Shown: positions 36,601 to 46,168, counted from the stretch's first letter. The stretch is DNA of 64,000 bases from Methylotuvimicrobium sp. KM2 (GCF_038051925.1 NZ_CP150634.1:2736300-2800299), one strand, 5' to 3'. Translations and numbers: made by a program. The notes: generated by a model from the sequence alone, not told the origin.

Positions 36601-37035
36601 ATGAAAAAAATAATCAGCTTAGCTTCAATCATTGCATTATCCGTATTAACCCAAGTATCCGTCGCAGCGGAAGACACGCCTGCAAAACCGAAACATGAAA
36701 TGAAAATGGATCATGACATGGGCGGCAAAGGGAAAATGGAAGGAATGGGCCAAGGAAAAATGGATCACGGCAAGATGCAAGGAAAGGGTGAGATGGACCA
36801 TGGAAAAATGGGAGGCATGGGTGACATGGGCGGTATGGATCATGAAAAAATGCGCGAGCATTTAAAAATGAAACAAGAATACCAACTGAAATTGCATGGG
36901 CTAACGAATAAAATTCTGGCCGAAAAAGACCCTGCCAAACAACAAAAGCTTAAAGACGAACAATTAAAACTAATGGAACAACATCATATGCAAATGATGA
37001 AAATGCATAAAATGATGAAGGGCCATAAAATGTAA
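36601..37035 (+). CDS. Secreted Met/His-rich protein, probable copper binder
   Basis: A 144-residue protein with a signal peptide (about 1-23, cleavage near VSVAA). The mature part has about 22 methionines and 11 histidines, arranged as repeats of the type MDHGKM and MGGM (about residues 34-85), a helical charged segment (about 86-130) and a second cluster HHMQMMKMHKMM at the end. Met and His clusters of this kind bind Cu(I)/Ag(I) in periplasmic proteins such as CopC, SilE and CusF-like proteins. No known domain was recognised, so copper binding is inferred from composition. The ATG at 36601 has GAGG about 12 bases upstream; an earlier in-frame start lacks support. Confidence 0.75.
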   Translation: MKKIISLASIIALSVLTQVSVAAEDTPAKPKHEMKMDHDMGGKGKMEGMGQGKMDHGKMQGKGEMDHGKMGGMGDMGGMDHEKMREHLKMKQEYQLKLHGLTNKILAEKDPAKQQKLKDEQLKLMEQHHMQMMKMHKMMKGHKM

Positions 37036-37048
37036 GAACGATTTCAAG

Positions 37049-37069
37049 TCGCGGCCGGCATGGCCGCGA
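37049..37069 (+). terminator. GC-rich hairpin after the Met/His-rich gene
   Basis: TCGCGGCC pairs with GGCCGCGA around a 5-base loop, followed only by TTTC. It may be a weak terminator or mRNA stabiliser. Confidence 0.45.
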
Positions 37070-37095
37070 TTTCAAACTAAAGCCCAACTTGATCA

Positions 37096-38154
37096 ATGAT
37101 TTCCATCCCTCCGCATAAAGGCCGAGGCGCGACCGGTAACCCTAACGGCCGTTATAACCTAGAAAGCCGTGAGGCGTTTGACGACGGCTGGGATAATTTC
37201 GACGACGAACCCCCGCTACGCACCGAAGTGTCTCTGGAAAATGCAAAAACGATCATCAGCCGGAACCAGTCGCCCGACATCCCCTTCGAACAATCACTCA
37301 ACCCGTATCGAGGCTGCGAACACGGCTGCATTTACTGTTTCGCTCGCCCGACACATGCTTATTTGGGCTTGTCGCCGGGACTGGATTTTGAAACCAAACT
37401 CACGGCAAAACCCGAAGCCGCAGAATTATTGCGCAAAGAACTTCAAAGCCGAAAATACCGCTGTACGCCGATTGCATTAGGCGCCAACACCGACCCGTAT
37501 CAACCCATCGAACGCCGATACCACATCACCCGGGAAATACTCGAAGTATTGAGCAAATTCCGTCATCCCTGCACGATTACGACCAAATCAGCCATGATTG
37601 AACGCGACATTGATTTATTGGCGCCGATGGCCGAAAGCAATTTAGTACAGGTTAATCTTTCGCTCACCACATTAAAGTCCGAACTTTCCCGAACACTCGA
37701 GCCTAGAGCCAGTTCGCCGCAGCGCAGACTGCAAACCATTGAACGGCTGCATGAGAATAAAATACCAGTCAATGTCATGGTCGCCCCGGTGATTCCGGTA
37801 CTCACCGATTCGGAACTGGAAAGCATTCTCAAAACCGCTGCCGAAGCCGGGGCGCAATCCGCCGAATATATCCTGATCCGGCTACCGCTTGAAGTGTCGG
37901 AATTATTCGAAGAATGGCTGAATACGCACGTTCCAAATCAAGCCAAGCATGTACTCAATCGTATTCGAGACTGCCGAAGCGGGCGCGCTAACGATCCGCG
38001 TTTCGGTACCAGGCTACGCGGAGAAGGCGTCTATGCCGATCTGATAGCGCAACGCTTTCGCATTGCTACGCGCAGGCTCGGACTCGATACCGGCATGCCG
38101 GCACTCGATTGTTCCCGTTTTAAATCCGGCCCGATTCAAATGGATCTATTCTGA
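37096..38154 (+). CDS. PA0069-type radical SAM protein
   Basis: A 352-residue radical S-adenosylmethionine protein. The [4Fe-4S] motif is CEHGCIYC (about residues 75-82), within the PYRGCEHGC context shared with spore photoproduct lyase-like proteins. It belongs to the PA0069/Rv2578c family, whose reaction is unknown. The protein starts MISIPPHKGRGA, typical of the group. It ends one base before the convergent spermidine-synthase-like gene. Confidence 0.88.
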   Translation: MISIPPHKGRGATGNPNGRYNLESREAFDDGWDNFDDEPPLRTEVSLENAKTIISRNQSPDIPFEQSLNPYRGCEHGCIYCFARPTHAYLGLSPGLDFETKLTAKPEAAELLRKELQSRKYRCTPIALGANTDPYQPIERRYHITREILEVLSKFRHPCTITTKSAMIERDIDLLAPMAESNLVQVNLSLTTLKSELSRTLEPRASSPQRRLQTIERLHENKIPVNVMVAPVIPVLTDSELESILKTAAEAGAQSAEYILIRLPLEVSELFEEWLNTHVPNQAKHVLNRIRDCRSGRANDPRFGTRLRGEGVYADLIAQRFRIATRRLGLDTGMPALDCSRFKSGPIQMDLF

Positions 38155-38155
38155 A

Positions 38156-40600
38156 TCAACGAACTCTGTTCTCAGCGGCAGGAAAACTCAAGGCTGCCAA
38201 CGCATAGAGCCATAACGCCGAAAACACCAAGACGGTAAAACCGAATTCGGTCGCTATCAGCGCCGCCAATATCGCGCTTATAACCGAAGCACAGCCGTTT
38301 ACGCCCCAAGCCCAAGGAATCAATGCCGGAACGCTACGCCCAAGACTAGCCATGCCCATCGGAAACGGCATGCCCATAAAAAACCCTAGAGGTACGATCA
38401 AGGCTATCGAACCGAGTACCTTACTGAATTCGCTACGTTGCAATAAAAAACCGGTAATAAATTGAAATTCCAAAATATATGCTGCACTTAACAGAACTAT
38501 CGCAGCAATCGGCATGGCAATCCATATCCGGTTATTCTTTTCGGACAGTTTTTTGGAAAAACGGCTACCGATCCCGGCGCTCAACAGAAAGGTACTGACC
38601 ACAACGGTAATGGCATACAGCGGATGGTGCAGAATCAGGATAAATTTTTGAATGAACGCAATTTCTACAAACAGAAAAGCCAAACCGAGACATGAAAAAT
38701 AAAAGAAGATACGCCAATGCATCGCCGAGCCGGTTTCGATACCCAATTTGCGCTTCCAAAACCAAAGCGGCACGATGATCAACAAAAAGCTGACAGCGAC
38801 CGCCTGCACTAAACCGGCAATCAATAATAAATAGCCGCTTTCCAATAAGGACATGCCGCCTTGGCCCAGCAGCGACCAGATTTCAGGTAAGGTCCGCCAT
38901 TTGAAAAAATGGAAAAAATACGGCCGATCGTCGGTGGCAGGTTTGATATTGAATTTGTAATCGGCTATGAACGTTTCGCGTTCCTCGCCTAGCAATGCCG
39001 TTGCCGCTTGATAATAATACGGCTCCTGTAATATATTGAAGCGATTGACTTCAGTCTCGGCAACCCCCGGATAATAATCGGCATCGAAACCTCGTTCATC
39101 GCAAAATCGCCGTAAAGCGACCACCTCCGCTTCGGAAAACGTCCCGTTTTTGATCAGCATCGTCGCGGTTTGCCAACTGCGAATCAACACGATGTTTTGT
39201 TTAGGGTTTTCGCTACCCAACATTTTTAAGGCAGCACTGGCGGTCGCGAGTAATTTAAGCGTATCGCGCGGCGGCATCTTGATCCAGCGCGTCATGCTCA
39301 GATAACCGCCCAGCGTCAAATGTTCCAAATAAGCCTTAAGCGCTTCCTCGGTATACAGATAAGTTTCCGCCAACACGTAAAGTCCGGCTGACGAAGCGCC
39401 AAACGCGTCGAGCAGAGAAAGATTGATCAAGTCATAGCGATCACGCGAAGTCGCGACAAAACCGCGCGCTTCGGCGGTATGCAACTGAACCCGAGGATCG
39501 CTGTAAATATGGCCGGCGAAATCGGCATGCTTATCCTTGACTAAAGCAATCGTTTGCGGGCTCAACTCGACCGCATCGATAGCCGGTATCTTGTGATAAA
39601 GTGCCTGTAACACATCACCGCCGGTTCCCGCCCCCAAAATCAACACTTTTTCTTGGGCTTGCAAATGATAAGGCAAGGCCGATGTGCTTTGATCCAAATA
39701 AGCCAGATTAACCGAATCACCGTCATATCGGGTGATCGCCGACAAATTATCGGCATCGGTGAAAACGCCCAATTGCTCGGGCGGCTCGGCGTCGGCATTC
39801 AGACTCAAGCCGGGCGCATGGCGTAGCGGCATTTGCGTGCTTTCGATGACGCTCAAAAGCCCCAGAGGACTGGAATAATTCTCGACGACTTCAGTTCCCG
39901 GAATCCTCAATTGTTGGTTCAAGCCTTTATAAGGCGAGATGTTTAGAGTCCAGTCCGGCAGGGCCAATACGAAAACCGCGGTCATGGTTGCCGCGCCGAC
40001 GGTGAACCTCACCCCGACTCGCCAGCGCCGGAAGAACAAGCTCTGCACTAACAAGCTGGCGACAATGCTCAAACCGCCGATGACCGGCAATATTTTTTCC
40101 GGGAATAAGACGAACAACAAGGCAATGATGCTCAGGCTACCGATGCCCGCGCCGCATAAATCGGCCGCATAAATCGACGAGACATCGCGGCGATAGCGGA
40201 AAAAGGACAAACCGATGACATTCGCGGCGAAAAAAAACGGCAATGCCAGTAATAAATACAAACTGCTTAAATACCCGAGTTGAACCGGCACCCACAACAG
40301 CTCAGCAGGATTAAACGGAATTTGTTGCGCCATGAGAAAGCAACCGGGCGCGGCAATACCGAATAACAATAAATTTACGGTAACAGCCAAACCATAGATG
40401 CCAATCAACCGTTCCCGATTGAATGCCAAAAACACCCCGCTCACGCCGTATCCGAGCAAGGCCAAACTGATGATCAAATAGGCAAAATGATGCCATTGTA
40501 CGATCGAAAACAAGCGCATCAACAGCACTTCATAGGCCAGCGAACCGGACGAAGTGGCCGCAATCGCCAAAAACAACGGAAAAGCCGGTCTTCGTGTCAT
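38156..40600 (-). CDS. Membrane spermidine-synthase-like fusion protein
   Basis: An 814-residue protein with a split membrane region (about 7-8 hydrophobic segments in residues 8-220 and about 7-8 in 600-810) around a soluble Rossmann methyltransferase-like domain (about 240-470). The nucleotide loop is ILGAGTGGDVLQ, and VELSP and DLINLSLLDAFG follow. Fused SpeE-like membrane proteins of this type are widespread, but their activity is mostly unknown. The upstream neighbour, 3 bases away on the same strand, is a secreted protein-isoaspartate methyltransferase, so a shared envelope role is possible. Confidence 0.82.
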   Translation of the reverse strand: MTRRPAFPLFLAIAATSSGSLAYEVLLMRLFSIVQWHHFAYLIISLALLGYGVSGVFLAFNRERLIGIYGLAVTVNLLLFGIAAPGCFLMAQQIPFNPAELLWVPVQLGYLSSLYLLLALPFFFAANVIGLSFFRYRRDVSSIYAADLCGAGIGSLSIIALLFVLFPEKILPVIGGLSIVASLLVQSLFFRRWRVGVRFTVGAATMTAVFVLALPDWTLNISPYKGLNQQLRIPGTEVVENYSSPLGLLSVIESTQMPLRHAPGLSLNADAEPPEQLGVFTDADNLSAITRYDGDSVNLAYLDQSTSALPYHLQAQEKVLILGAGTGGDVLQALYHKIPAIDAVELSPQTIALVKDKHADFAGHIYSDPRVQLHTAEARGFVATSRDRYDLINLSLLDAFGASSAGLYVLAETYLYTEEALKAYLEHLTLGGYLSMTRWIKMPPRDTLKLLATASAALKMLGSENPKQNIVLIRSWQTATMLIKNGTFSEAEVVALRRFCDERGFDADYYPGVAETEVNRFNILQEPYYYQAATALLGEERETFIADYKFNIKPATDDRPYFFHFFKWRTLPEIWSLLGQGGMSLLESGYLLLIAGLVQAVAVSFLLIIVPLWFWKRKLGIETGSAMHWRIFFYFSCLGLAFLFVEIAFIQKFILILHHPLYAITVVVSTFLLSAGIGSRFSKKLSEKNNRIWIAMPIAAIVLLSAAYILEFQFITGFLLQRSEFSKVLGSIALIVPLGFFMGMPFPMGMASLGRSVPALIPWAWGVNGCASVISAILAALIATEFGFTVLVFSALWLYALAALSFPAAENRVR

Positions 40601-40603
40601 GGC

Positions 40604-41341
40604 TTAACGATCTCCCGTTAAAGGCACAAATCTGACCGGCAGTAACTGACGGCTCGTGATGCGGTTTTGTTGATCCTTGTTCACCAGCACGAGATGCTGC
40701 ACGGTAAAACGGCCTCCGACCGGAATGATCATGCGTCCGCCCGGTTTCAATTGTTTGATCAACGGAGGCGGAATATGACTGGCGGCTGCGGTTACCATGA
40801 TCGCATCGAACGGCGCGGCCTCTTCCCAACCGTAATATCCGTCACCGGCGCGCGATTGAACTTTAACGTAGCCTAGACGTTTAAGATCGCGCGCGGCCCG
40901 ATCCGCCAAGGCCTCGATAATTTCTATCGTGTACACGCTACCGGCCACTTCGGCCAAAACGGCTGCCTGATAGGCCGAGCCGGTTCCGATTTCCAATACG
41001 CGGCTATTTCCATCGAGCTCCAGCAAATCGGTCATGATCGCCACGATGTAAGGCTGAGAGATCGTTTGCCCGTGCCCGACCGGCAAAGGCCTGTTTAAAT
41101 AAGCATTAGGCCGTTGCGCCTCCGGCACGAATTCATGACGGGGCACTTTACGCAATGCCTGCAAAACCCGCTCGTCTAGTTCGCCTTTGCCGAGAAAATG
41201 GCTCGTCGACCTGACATCCGCCTGAATCATATCGATCAATCTGTTGCGTTGCCGCTCATAGGCCGTCTCGCCGGCCATTGCATAATCGGCAACGCCAAGC
41301 AGCATGAATGCAAAAATTAATAATCGGAATTGTTTATTCAT
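40604..41341 (-). CDS. pcm: Protein-L-isoaspartate O-methyltransferase with signal peptide
   Basis: A 245-residue enzyme that methylates isoaspartyl residues in damaged proteins. The core shows VGHGQTISQPYIVA, LEIGTGSAYQAA (SAM loop) and PFDAIMVTAAA. An N-terminal hydrophobic signal (about 1-23, ending ADYAMA) suggests export, unlike cytoplasmic E. coli Pcm. The start at 41341 has GGAGGGGGG upstream, favouring it over an in-frame ATG 30 bases earlier. The gene is followed after 3 bases by the membrane spermidine-synthase-like gene and is not near surE or rpoS, its usual neighbours. Confidence 0.88.
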   Translation of the reverse strand: MNKQFRLLIFAFMLLGVADYAMAGETAYERQRNRLIDMIQADVRSTSHFLGKGELDERVLQALRKVPRHEFVPEAQRPNAYLNRPLPVGHGQTISQPYIVAIMTDLLELDGNSRVLEIGTGSAYQAAVLAEVAGSVYTIEIIEALADRAARDLKRLGYVKVQSRAGDGYYGWEEAAPFDAIMVTAAASHIPPPLIKQLKPGGRMIIPVGGRFTVQHLVLVNKDQQNRITSRQLLPVRFVPLTGDR

Positions 41342-41484
41342 TGTTTTGATACCCCCCTCCCCACCAATCATTTCAGTATTCGCCGAAAAGATCTAGGCTT
41401 AGTTACTGTGAAAGATCGTAAATTTGGATTCATTATCTAATTTTTCGATATGCAAAACTCCGTTCCGGCAATGCCGGCTCCGAA

Positions 41485-41770
41485 GAGGGTGCGGTTGCTC
41501 GACCGGCAGGCGTCGGCGGCAGGGCAGATTTTTGCTCCTCGGCAATTGCTGAGTTACATGTATGTAATGAATGCAGAAAATGCAGGAGCATTTTTCTGCC
41601 CTGCATTGCCCTAATACACGCCGTCCTTGGCTTTCGAGCCGCCGTCGAGCCTACATGGACGTATTTACCCAGCACCTAAATTATCTATGTAATCAATCAT
41701 GGCCAATAGGCTATGGAATTTAGGTGCTGGGTTTACGGCGTCCTGTCGGGCGAGTGACAGCTCCCTCCCC
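41485..41770. mobile_element. B element (copy 2) split by a CCAGCACC palindrome
   Basis: The left end GAGGGTGCGGTTGCTCG begins at 41485, and the right end TCCTGTCGGGCGAG is near 41741-41754. The 66-bp palindrome at 41667-41732 lies exactly where B1 (8062-8066) is uninterrupted, with TTTAC on both sides. An extra internal stretch (about 41525-41635) shares GGCAGGGCAGATTTTTGCTCCT with 23006. Bases 41771-41995 contain nothing recognisable apart from AT-rich sequence before the hydrolase gene. Confidence 0.75.
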
Positions 41771-41995
41771 ACGCCCCGCACTTTCATTTGCCGGGGCGAT
41801 GGCCAGGCCTTCATGAACGTTATGATAAAACCGCGTATCAATGTGTAATGAGTCATGCCGCACTCATTCCTTTACGAAACTTGTCAGCGTTAAAAGTTCG
41901 GTTTATTGTGAATCGAAATCTTCGTTAATCGTAATTTGTACAAGCCTTTTAAAAATTCACTGCTAAAAAATTAACCGAGTCGCATTGTTCACTTC

Positions 41996-43207
41996 ATGAC
42001 AAACTTATTCAAACTAATCGCTTTTTCGTGCTGTTTAGCCCTGCCGCTTATCGGGAGCGGCTGTTCGCATTCGGAAATCGCAACGGAACCTTACCAGATT
42101 TGGGGAGAGTCGATTTTTTTGCCGGTGGAAAACGGCAAATCACGGCGTCATATGCAAATCCGGGAACCCTCGCAATCAGCCGACGACATCCAAGCTTGTA
42201 TTTTGATCGTACACGGCATGAACGAACATACCGGCCGCTATGCTGAAATCGCCCGGCATTTCGCAAACCGTTACCTCGTCGCCGGCATCGACATGACCGC
42301 ACATGGTTTGAGCAATTCGGTCTATTTAAAAGCGCATGAAAGCCTCAAAGCCGGCGCCGATGAGTTTGATGTCAGCTCGGCGTTTTTAGAACAAGCCCAA
42401 CTTAGAAACCTCGATGCGATGCGTAGCGACGTGGGCTTGGCGATCCAGCATCTGAGACAACGCTGCGATGAAAGTGCGGGAGACGACAAGCCGCTGGTTA
42501 TTCTATCGCATAGCCTCGGTTCATTGGTCAGCGCTTCTTATTTACTCGAAGCCAAACTAAAAGATACGGTCGACGGCATCATTTTCACAGGTCCTGCGTT
42601 CGCGGTGACCGAAGTGCCGGGCTGGCGCGGTTGGTTTCAGAATCCTTTGATCCGCTTTACCTACCACACCCAGGAGCATTTCCTCCATCCCCATGACGAA
42701 GCGTTCCCGCTGATGCTGTTCAATCAATTCACGGCTTTGCTAACCGTGCCTTTACAAAACAGCATCATCGAATTTTTGTCGTTGCCCGGCATGCGAAATA
42801 TATTTTCACCCAGCAGTCCAGACTGGGTCGCGGCCTATCTCAGCGATTGGGAAGTCGAACGTTTGCGCCATAAACACGACCGCTACATCATGCATCGGTC
42901 GATACTGCGTTATGTTCAAGGCGTGCAAAAGGAAATCATTCAATTCAGACGAAACATGGCCGATTTCGACACGCCCTATTTGTTGATTTATTCCGAATTC
43001 GACCCGATTACCGCAGCGTGGGGCAACATCGACTTCGCGGCCGTAACAATCGAAAAACACCCCCTGAACGAAGTCGTACCGCTTATCGGAAAAAGTCATC
43101 ATGAACAATTGTTTTCCAAACCGAAGTTGCGTCGAGAAATCGTAGATAAAATCGATCGATGGCTCGAATCGTTGATTGCGAAACACAAACAACCGAACGA
43201 ATACTGA
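41996..43207 (+). CDS. Alpha/beta hydrolase lipoprotein
   Basis: A 403-residue protein with a lipoprotein signal ending IGSGC (Cys about 23). The hydrolase fold shows VHGMNEHTGRY, DMTAHGLS, the nucleophile in LSHSLGS (about residue 175) and a late GKSHHEQ for the catalytic His. It is of the same general serine-hydrolase (lysophospholipase-like) type as the protein at 27715 but clearly a different subfamily. It probably acts on lipids at the envelope. The FliK-like gene begins 14 bases after its stop. Confidence 0.83.
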   Translation: MTNLFKLIAFSCCLALPLIGSGCSHSEIATEPYQIWGESIFLPVENGKSRRHMQIREPSQSADDIQACILIVHGMNEHTGRYAEIARHFANRYLVAGIDMTAHGLSNSVYLKAHESLKAGADEFDVSSAFLEQAQLRNLDAMRSDVGLAIQHLRQRCDESAGDDKPLVILSHSLGSLVSASYLLEAKLKDTVDGIIFTGPAFAVTEVPGWRGWFQNPLIRFTYHTQEHFLHPHDEAFPLMLFNQFTALLTVPLQNSIIEFLSLPGMRNIFSPSSPDWVAAYLSDWEVERLRHKHDRYIMHRSILRYVQGVQKEIIQFRRNMADFDTPYLLIYSEFDPITAAWGNIDFAAVTIEKHPLNEVVPLIGKSHHEQLFSKPKLRREIVDKIDRWLESLIAKHKQPNEY

Positions 43208-43221
43208 TTGAGGTCGTCGCG

Positions 43222-44721
43222 GTGGACATAAAATTACCGGTCAATACTCAAACGCTTACCGCGTTAGCCAAGGTAAAAGACCATCCTCTGGCGCAAAAAG
43301 TCGGTCAAGCGCTCGATGCTACAGTGATTCGAGTCGACAACAAACAAACCGGCATCACTTTAAAAATAAACGATCATACCTTAGAGGTTCAAAGCAACCG
43401 GCCTTTACCACTGGAAAAAGGCCAACCCTTAAAACTCATCGTTACCCGGCTGATACCGACGCTCGAATTTAAAATAGATTCCAATCCGTCACAGACCAAA
43501 AACGCTCCGGTTACCCTAACGGAACAAGCGACTGCTCCTGCAACCAAACTCGATACCGCCGCGCCCGACAAGACCTCGTTTAACCGCTTACCGCCACCGT
43601 CCAGTGAAACGATACAGGCTAAAGTCGTATCGGTAGGCCCGAATAGAATTCAACTTTCGTTTTCGACCGATAAATCAGCTGCGGGCACGCCTCGGCAAAC
43701 GGTTGAATTACCGGCTGATAAAAATTCCGTTCAAAATCTGAAGCCCGGACAAAACGTTATCGTGGAGATTGCCCGGCACGGACTATCCCGGGAAATTAAA
43801 ATCGCACCGACAACCCTCAGAGATATTCCGGCTACCCTTGGCCGCGAAAATACCGGCGGAATCGAAACCTTACCGATCGCGCGCCGTGACATTCCGGCAG
43901 TCGTCCGTGACATTTTACCGAGACACGAAACGCCAACCGTACTACTCAATCAACTCATTGCCGACTTGCCGTCTCTGCAAACCAATAAAACCGTTTCCGA
44001 AACATTGATAAAATTGGCCCGAGAAATACTGCAAAATCTCCAAAGACCGGAACAATTGACCGACGGTAAGACACTTAAAACGGCAGTCGAACGTTCCGGT
44101 TTGTTCCTCGAAGCCCGATTGCTCGAATTGACCAAACAGCAACCGGATCTTCTTAAATCGGATTTCAAAGGCTTATTACTCAAATTGATCCAGATTCTCA
44201 AACCGGAAACGGCTCCTCAATCGGAAAAACCGGTCAACGCTACGGAAATGGAACAACTCAAAAATTTGCTGCAAAAGACCGAAAATAGCGTCGCCAAGTT
44301 GACTCTGGATCAACTCGCCTCATTACCCAAGGACGACTCGCCGAAACAAGTCTGGCTTCTGGAAATACCGGTTCTCGGCGAGAGCAAGGCGCAATCGGTC
44401 AAAATAGAAATCGAGCGCGATAAACGTAACGGTTCCGATCAGGAGGAACAAACCAAATGGTCGGTATATCTTACGATAACGCCGCCAAATTTAGGAACGC
44501 TGCACTGCAAATTGTCTTATTCGGACGACAAAATCAATGCGCATTTTTGGAGCGAACAAGAGGCCGTAACCGGCCTTATCAAACAGAATATCGAACATTT
44601 AAAAAAACAATTCGAAGCCGAAGGACTCAATCCCGGCTTTATCGATGCTTTGGACGGCACGCCGCCCAGAAAGGAAACAGCCCCAACGATCGAGATGGGC
44701 TTGATTTACGAAAAGGCATGA
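43222..44721 (+). CDS. Flagellar hook-length control protein FliK-like
   Basis: A protein of about 499 residues. The N-terminal two thirds are low-complexity, rich in Thr, Pro and Lys. The C-terminal domain (about 390-470: WSVYLTITPPNLGTLHCKLSY and a following helix) fits the FliK C-terminal hook-control domain. FliK measures hook length and switches export substrate at FlhB. No other flagellar gene is nearby. The start is taken as GTG 43222 (product begins MDIKLPVNTQ), with GAGG 12 bases upstream; an in-frame ATG at 43159 lies inside the hydrolase gene. Confidence 0.75.
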   Translation: MDIKLPVNTQTLTALAKVKDHPLAQKVGQALDATVIRVDNKQTGITLKINDHTLEVQSNRPLPLEKGQPLKLIVTRLIPTLEFKIDSNPSQTKNAPVTLTEQATAPATKLDTAAPDKTSFNRLPPPSSETIQAKVVSVGPNRIQLSFSTDKSAAGTPRQTVELPADKNSVQNLKPGQNVIVEIARHGLSREIKIAPTTLRDIPATLGRENTGGIETLPIARRDIPAVVRDILPRHETPTVLLNQLIADLPSLQTNKTVSETLIKLAREILQNLQRPEQLTDGKTLKTAVERSGLFLEARLLELTKQQPDLLKSDFKGLLLKLIQILKPETAPQSEKPVNATEMEQLKNLLQKTENSVAKLTLDQLASLPKDDSPKQVWLLEIPVLGESKAQSVKIEIERDKRNGSDQEEQTKWSVYLTITPPNLGTLHCKLSYSDDKINAHFWSEQEAVTGLIKQNIEHLKKQFEAEGLNPGFIDALDGTPPRKETAPTIEMGLIYEKA

Positions 44722-44867
44722 CCACAAAAAAGTTGTTCGGATTCGCTAGCTCTCAGTCATCCTATAAAAAGCATTTTGTCCACGAAAGACACGAAATATT
44801 CAAATGCTTAAATCATGATAAAGTCGAACCATTCAGTCCCGCGTAATTATCGCTCCCACGCTCTGCG

Positions 44868-45140
44868 CTCTTCGTTATACACAAATATCGGCAAACTTGC
44901 CAAACAGAGGTCATCGTATAACTGGAAACGATGCTGTTTGATAAATCTGCGGATATTGGATATCAGTGGCTCCGAGATCGCGATCTGGGGATCGCTCCCA
45001 CAGAGCATCCAGGCCCTTGTGGGAGCGACGCCTTCGTCGCGATTTCGAAGTCGGTTACGTTAAGCAACAATAAAGGGTATCGAGGTCACATTTGCCAAGA
45101 TAGCAAGACGGTATATCTACGACTTATGTATAACGGCGAG
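44868..45140. mobile_element. Miniature Tn5-like element D3 with 9-bp target duplication
   Basis: A 273-bp element. The ends are CTCTTCGTTATACACAAAT and, from the other strand, CTCGCCGTTATACATAAGT. The flanks are CGCTCTGCG and CGGTCTGCG (8 of 9 identical), again in the loop of a CCCACGCTCTGCGTGGG palindrome. The interior contains the GTGGGAGCGACGCC palindrome. It fills most of the gap between fliK and the HDOD gene. Confidence 0.85.
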
Positions 45141-45242
45141 CGGTCTGCGTGGGAACGATAGGGAGATGTGAATAATTACGCAAAATTTACTAGAGCACCT
45201 ATACTTATCATCACTTTAAAAAACAAAGTTCGAGAGAGCATT

Positions 45243-46112
45243 ATGGTACCTAAGTCATTGATCGAAAAAGTCGGTTCTTTATATACCCTGCCGGATGTTG
45301 CATTGCGCGTCAATGAACTTCTAAGCTCCGATAAAGCCAGCAACGATCAATTGGAAGAAATCATCGTTCACGACCCGGCATTGACGGCCCAATTGTTAAA
45401 ATTAGTGAATAGCGCCTACTACGGATTTCCGGGGAAGGTCGATACGGTTTCTCGCGCGATTTCGATGATCGGCAGGCAAGAATTACGAAATATAGTTATC
45501 GCGACTTCGGTGGCATCGACCTTTCAGGACATTCAGGAAGACTTGGTCGACATGGAGACGTTTTGGTATCACAGCATCACCTGCGGCGTATTGGCCCGAC
45601 TATTGGCAGAACAATGCAAGAGAAGAGAGCGCGAACGTTTTTTCATCGCCGGTTTATTAAATAGCATCGGCAAGTTGATCTTGTTTAGCCAGTTTCCGGA
45701 AAAAGCCGGCGAAGCCTTGAGTTTTAAAGACCAAGGCGAGGATGCGGTCGCCGAAGCCGAGCAACGCATTTTCGGCTTTACCTATGCCGAACTCGGCGCC
45801 GAATTATTGAAGGAATGGAAATTACCGAGCAGCATTTGGCAATTAGTCGCCGCCCAAACCGATCCGATGAACGCAACCGATATCCTTCAAGATGCTTGCA
45901 TTCTGCATGTGGCGGCTAAAATCGCCGCGAGTATCGAGCCTTGCTCGGTAAAAACCTATGACTTCGAAGACTTCAACCCGACCTACCTGCCGGAAGCGTG
46001 GGAGGCATTAGGCCTAAGCGACGAATCGATTAAGCCTTTGACGCTGGATGCCTCATTACAGGCATTCGAGATTTTGGGAATTATTAGGCCGGGAGCGACT
46101 TTGATTTTTTGA
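45243..46112 (+). CDS. HDOD domain protein
   Basis: A 289-residue protein made almost entirely of one HDOD domain (about 10-205: VHDPALTAQLLKLVNSAYYG, then AISMIGRQELRNIV). A C-terminal helical part follows. HDOD proteins resemble HD phosphohydrolases but lack the metal-binding His-Asp pair; they act as regulatory scaffolds in motility, biofilm or stress signalling. The ATG at 45243 with GAGAG upstream is preferred over a GTG at 45168 near the D3 repeat. It is the second HDOD protein in the window (see 2955). Confidence 0.85.
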   Translation: MVPKSLIEKVGSLYTLPDVALRVNELLSSDKASNDQLEEIIVHDPALTAQLLKLVNSAYYGFPGKVDTVSRAISMIGRQELRNIVIATSVASTFQDIQEDLVDMETFWYHSITCGVLARLLAEQCKRRERERFFIAGLLNSIGKLILFSQFPEKAGEALSFKDQGEDAVAEAEQRIFGFTYAELGAELLKEWKLPSSIWQLVAAQTDPMNATDILQDACILHVAAKIAASIEPCSVKTYDFEDFNPTYLPEAWEALGLSDESIKPLTLDASLQAFEILGIIRPGATLIF

Positions 46113-46168
46113 TTGTTCAGACCTACTAGTGGTAAGAATGGCCCGTTATCAATTTTTATAAAACCGCC

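Noticed and set aside
36474..36698. Open frame overlapping the start of the Met/His-rich gene in another frame
   Set aside because: It reads across the promoter region and signal peptide of the real gene, with no family resemblance.
44718..44846. 42-codon open frame overlapping the end of the FliK-like gene (ATGA)
   Set aside because: The sequence (MTTKKLFGFASSQSSYKK...) resembles no export-switch protein and ends next to a mobile element. It could be a remnant but there is no positive evidence of coding.
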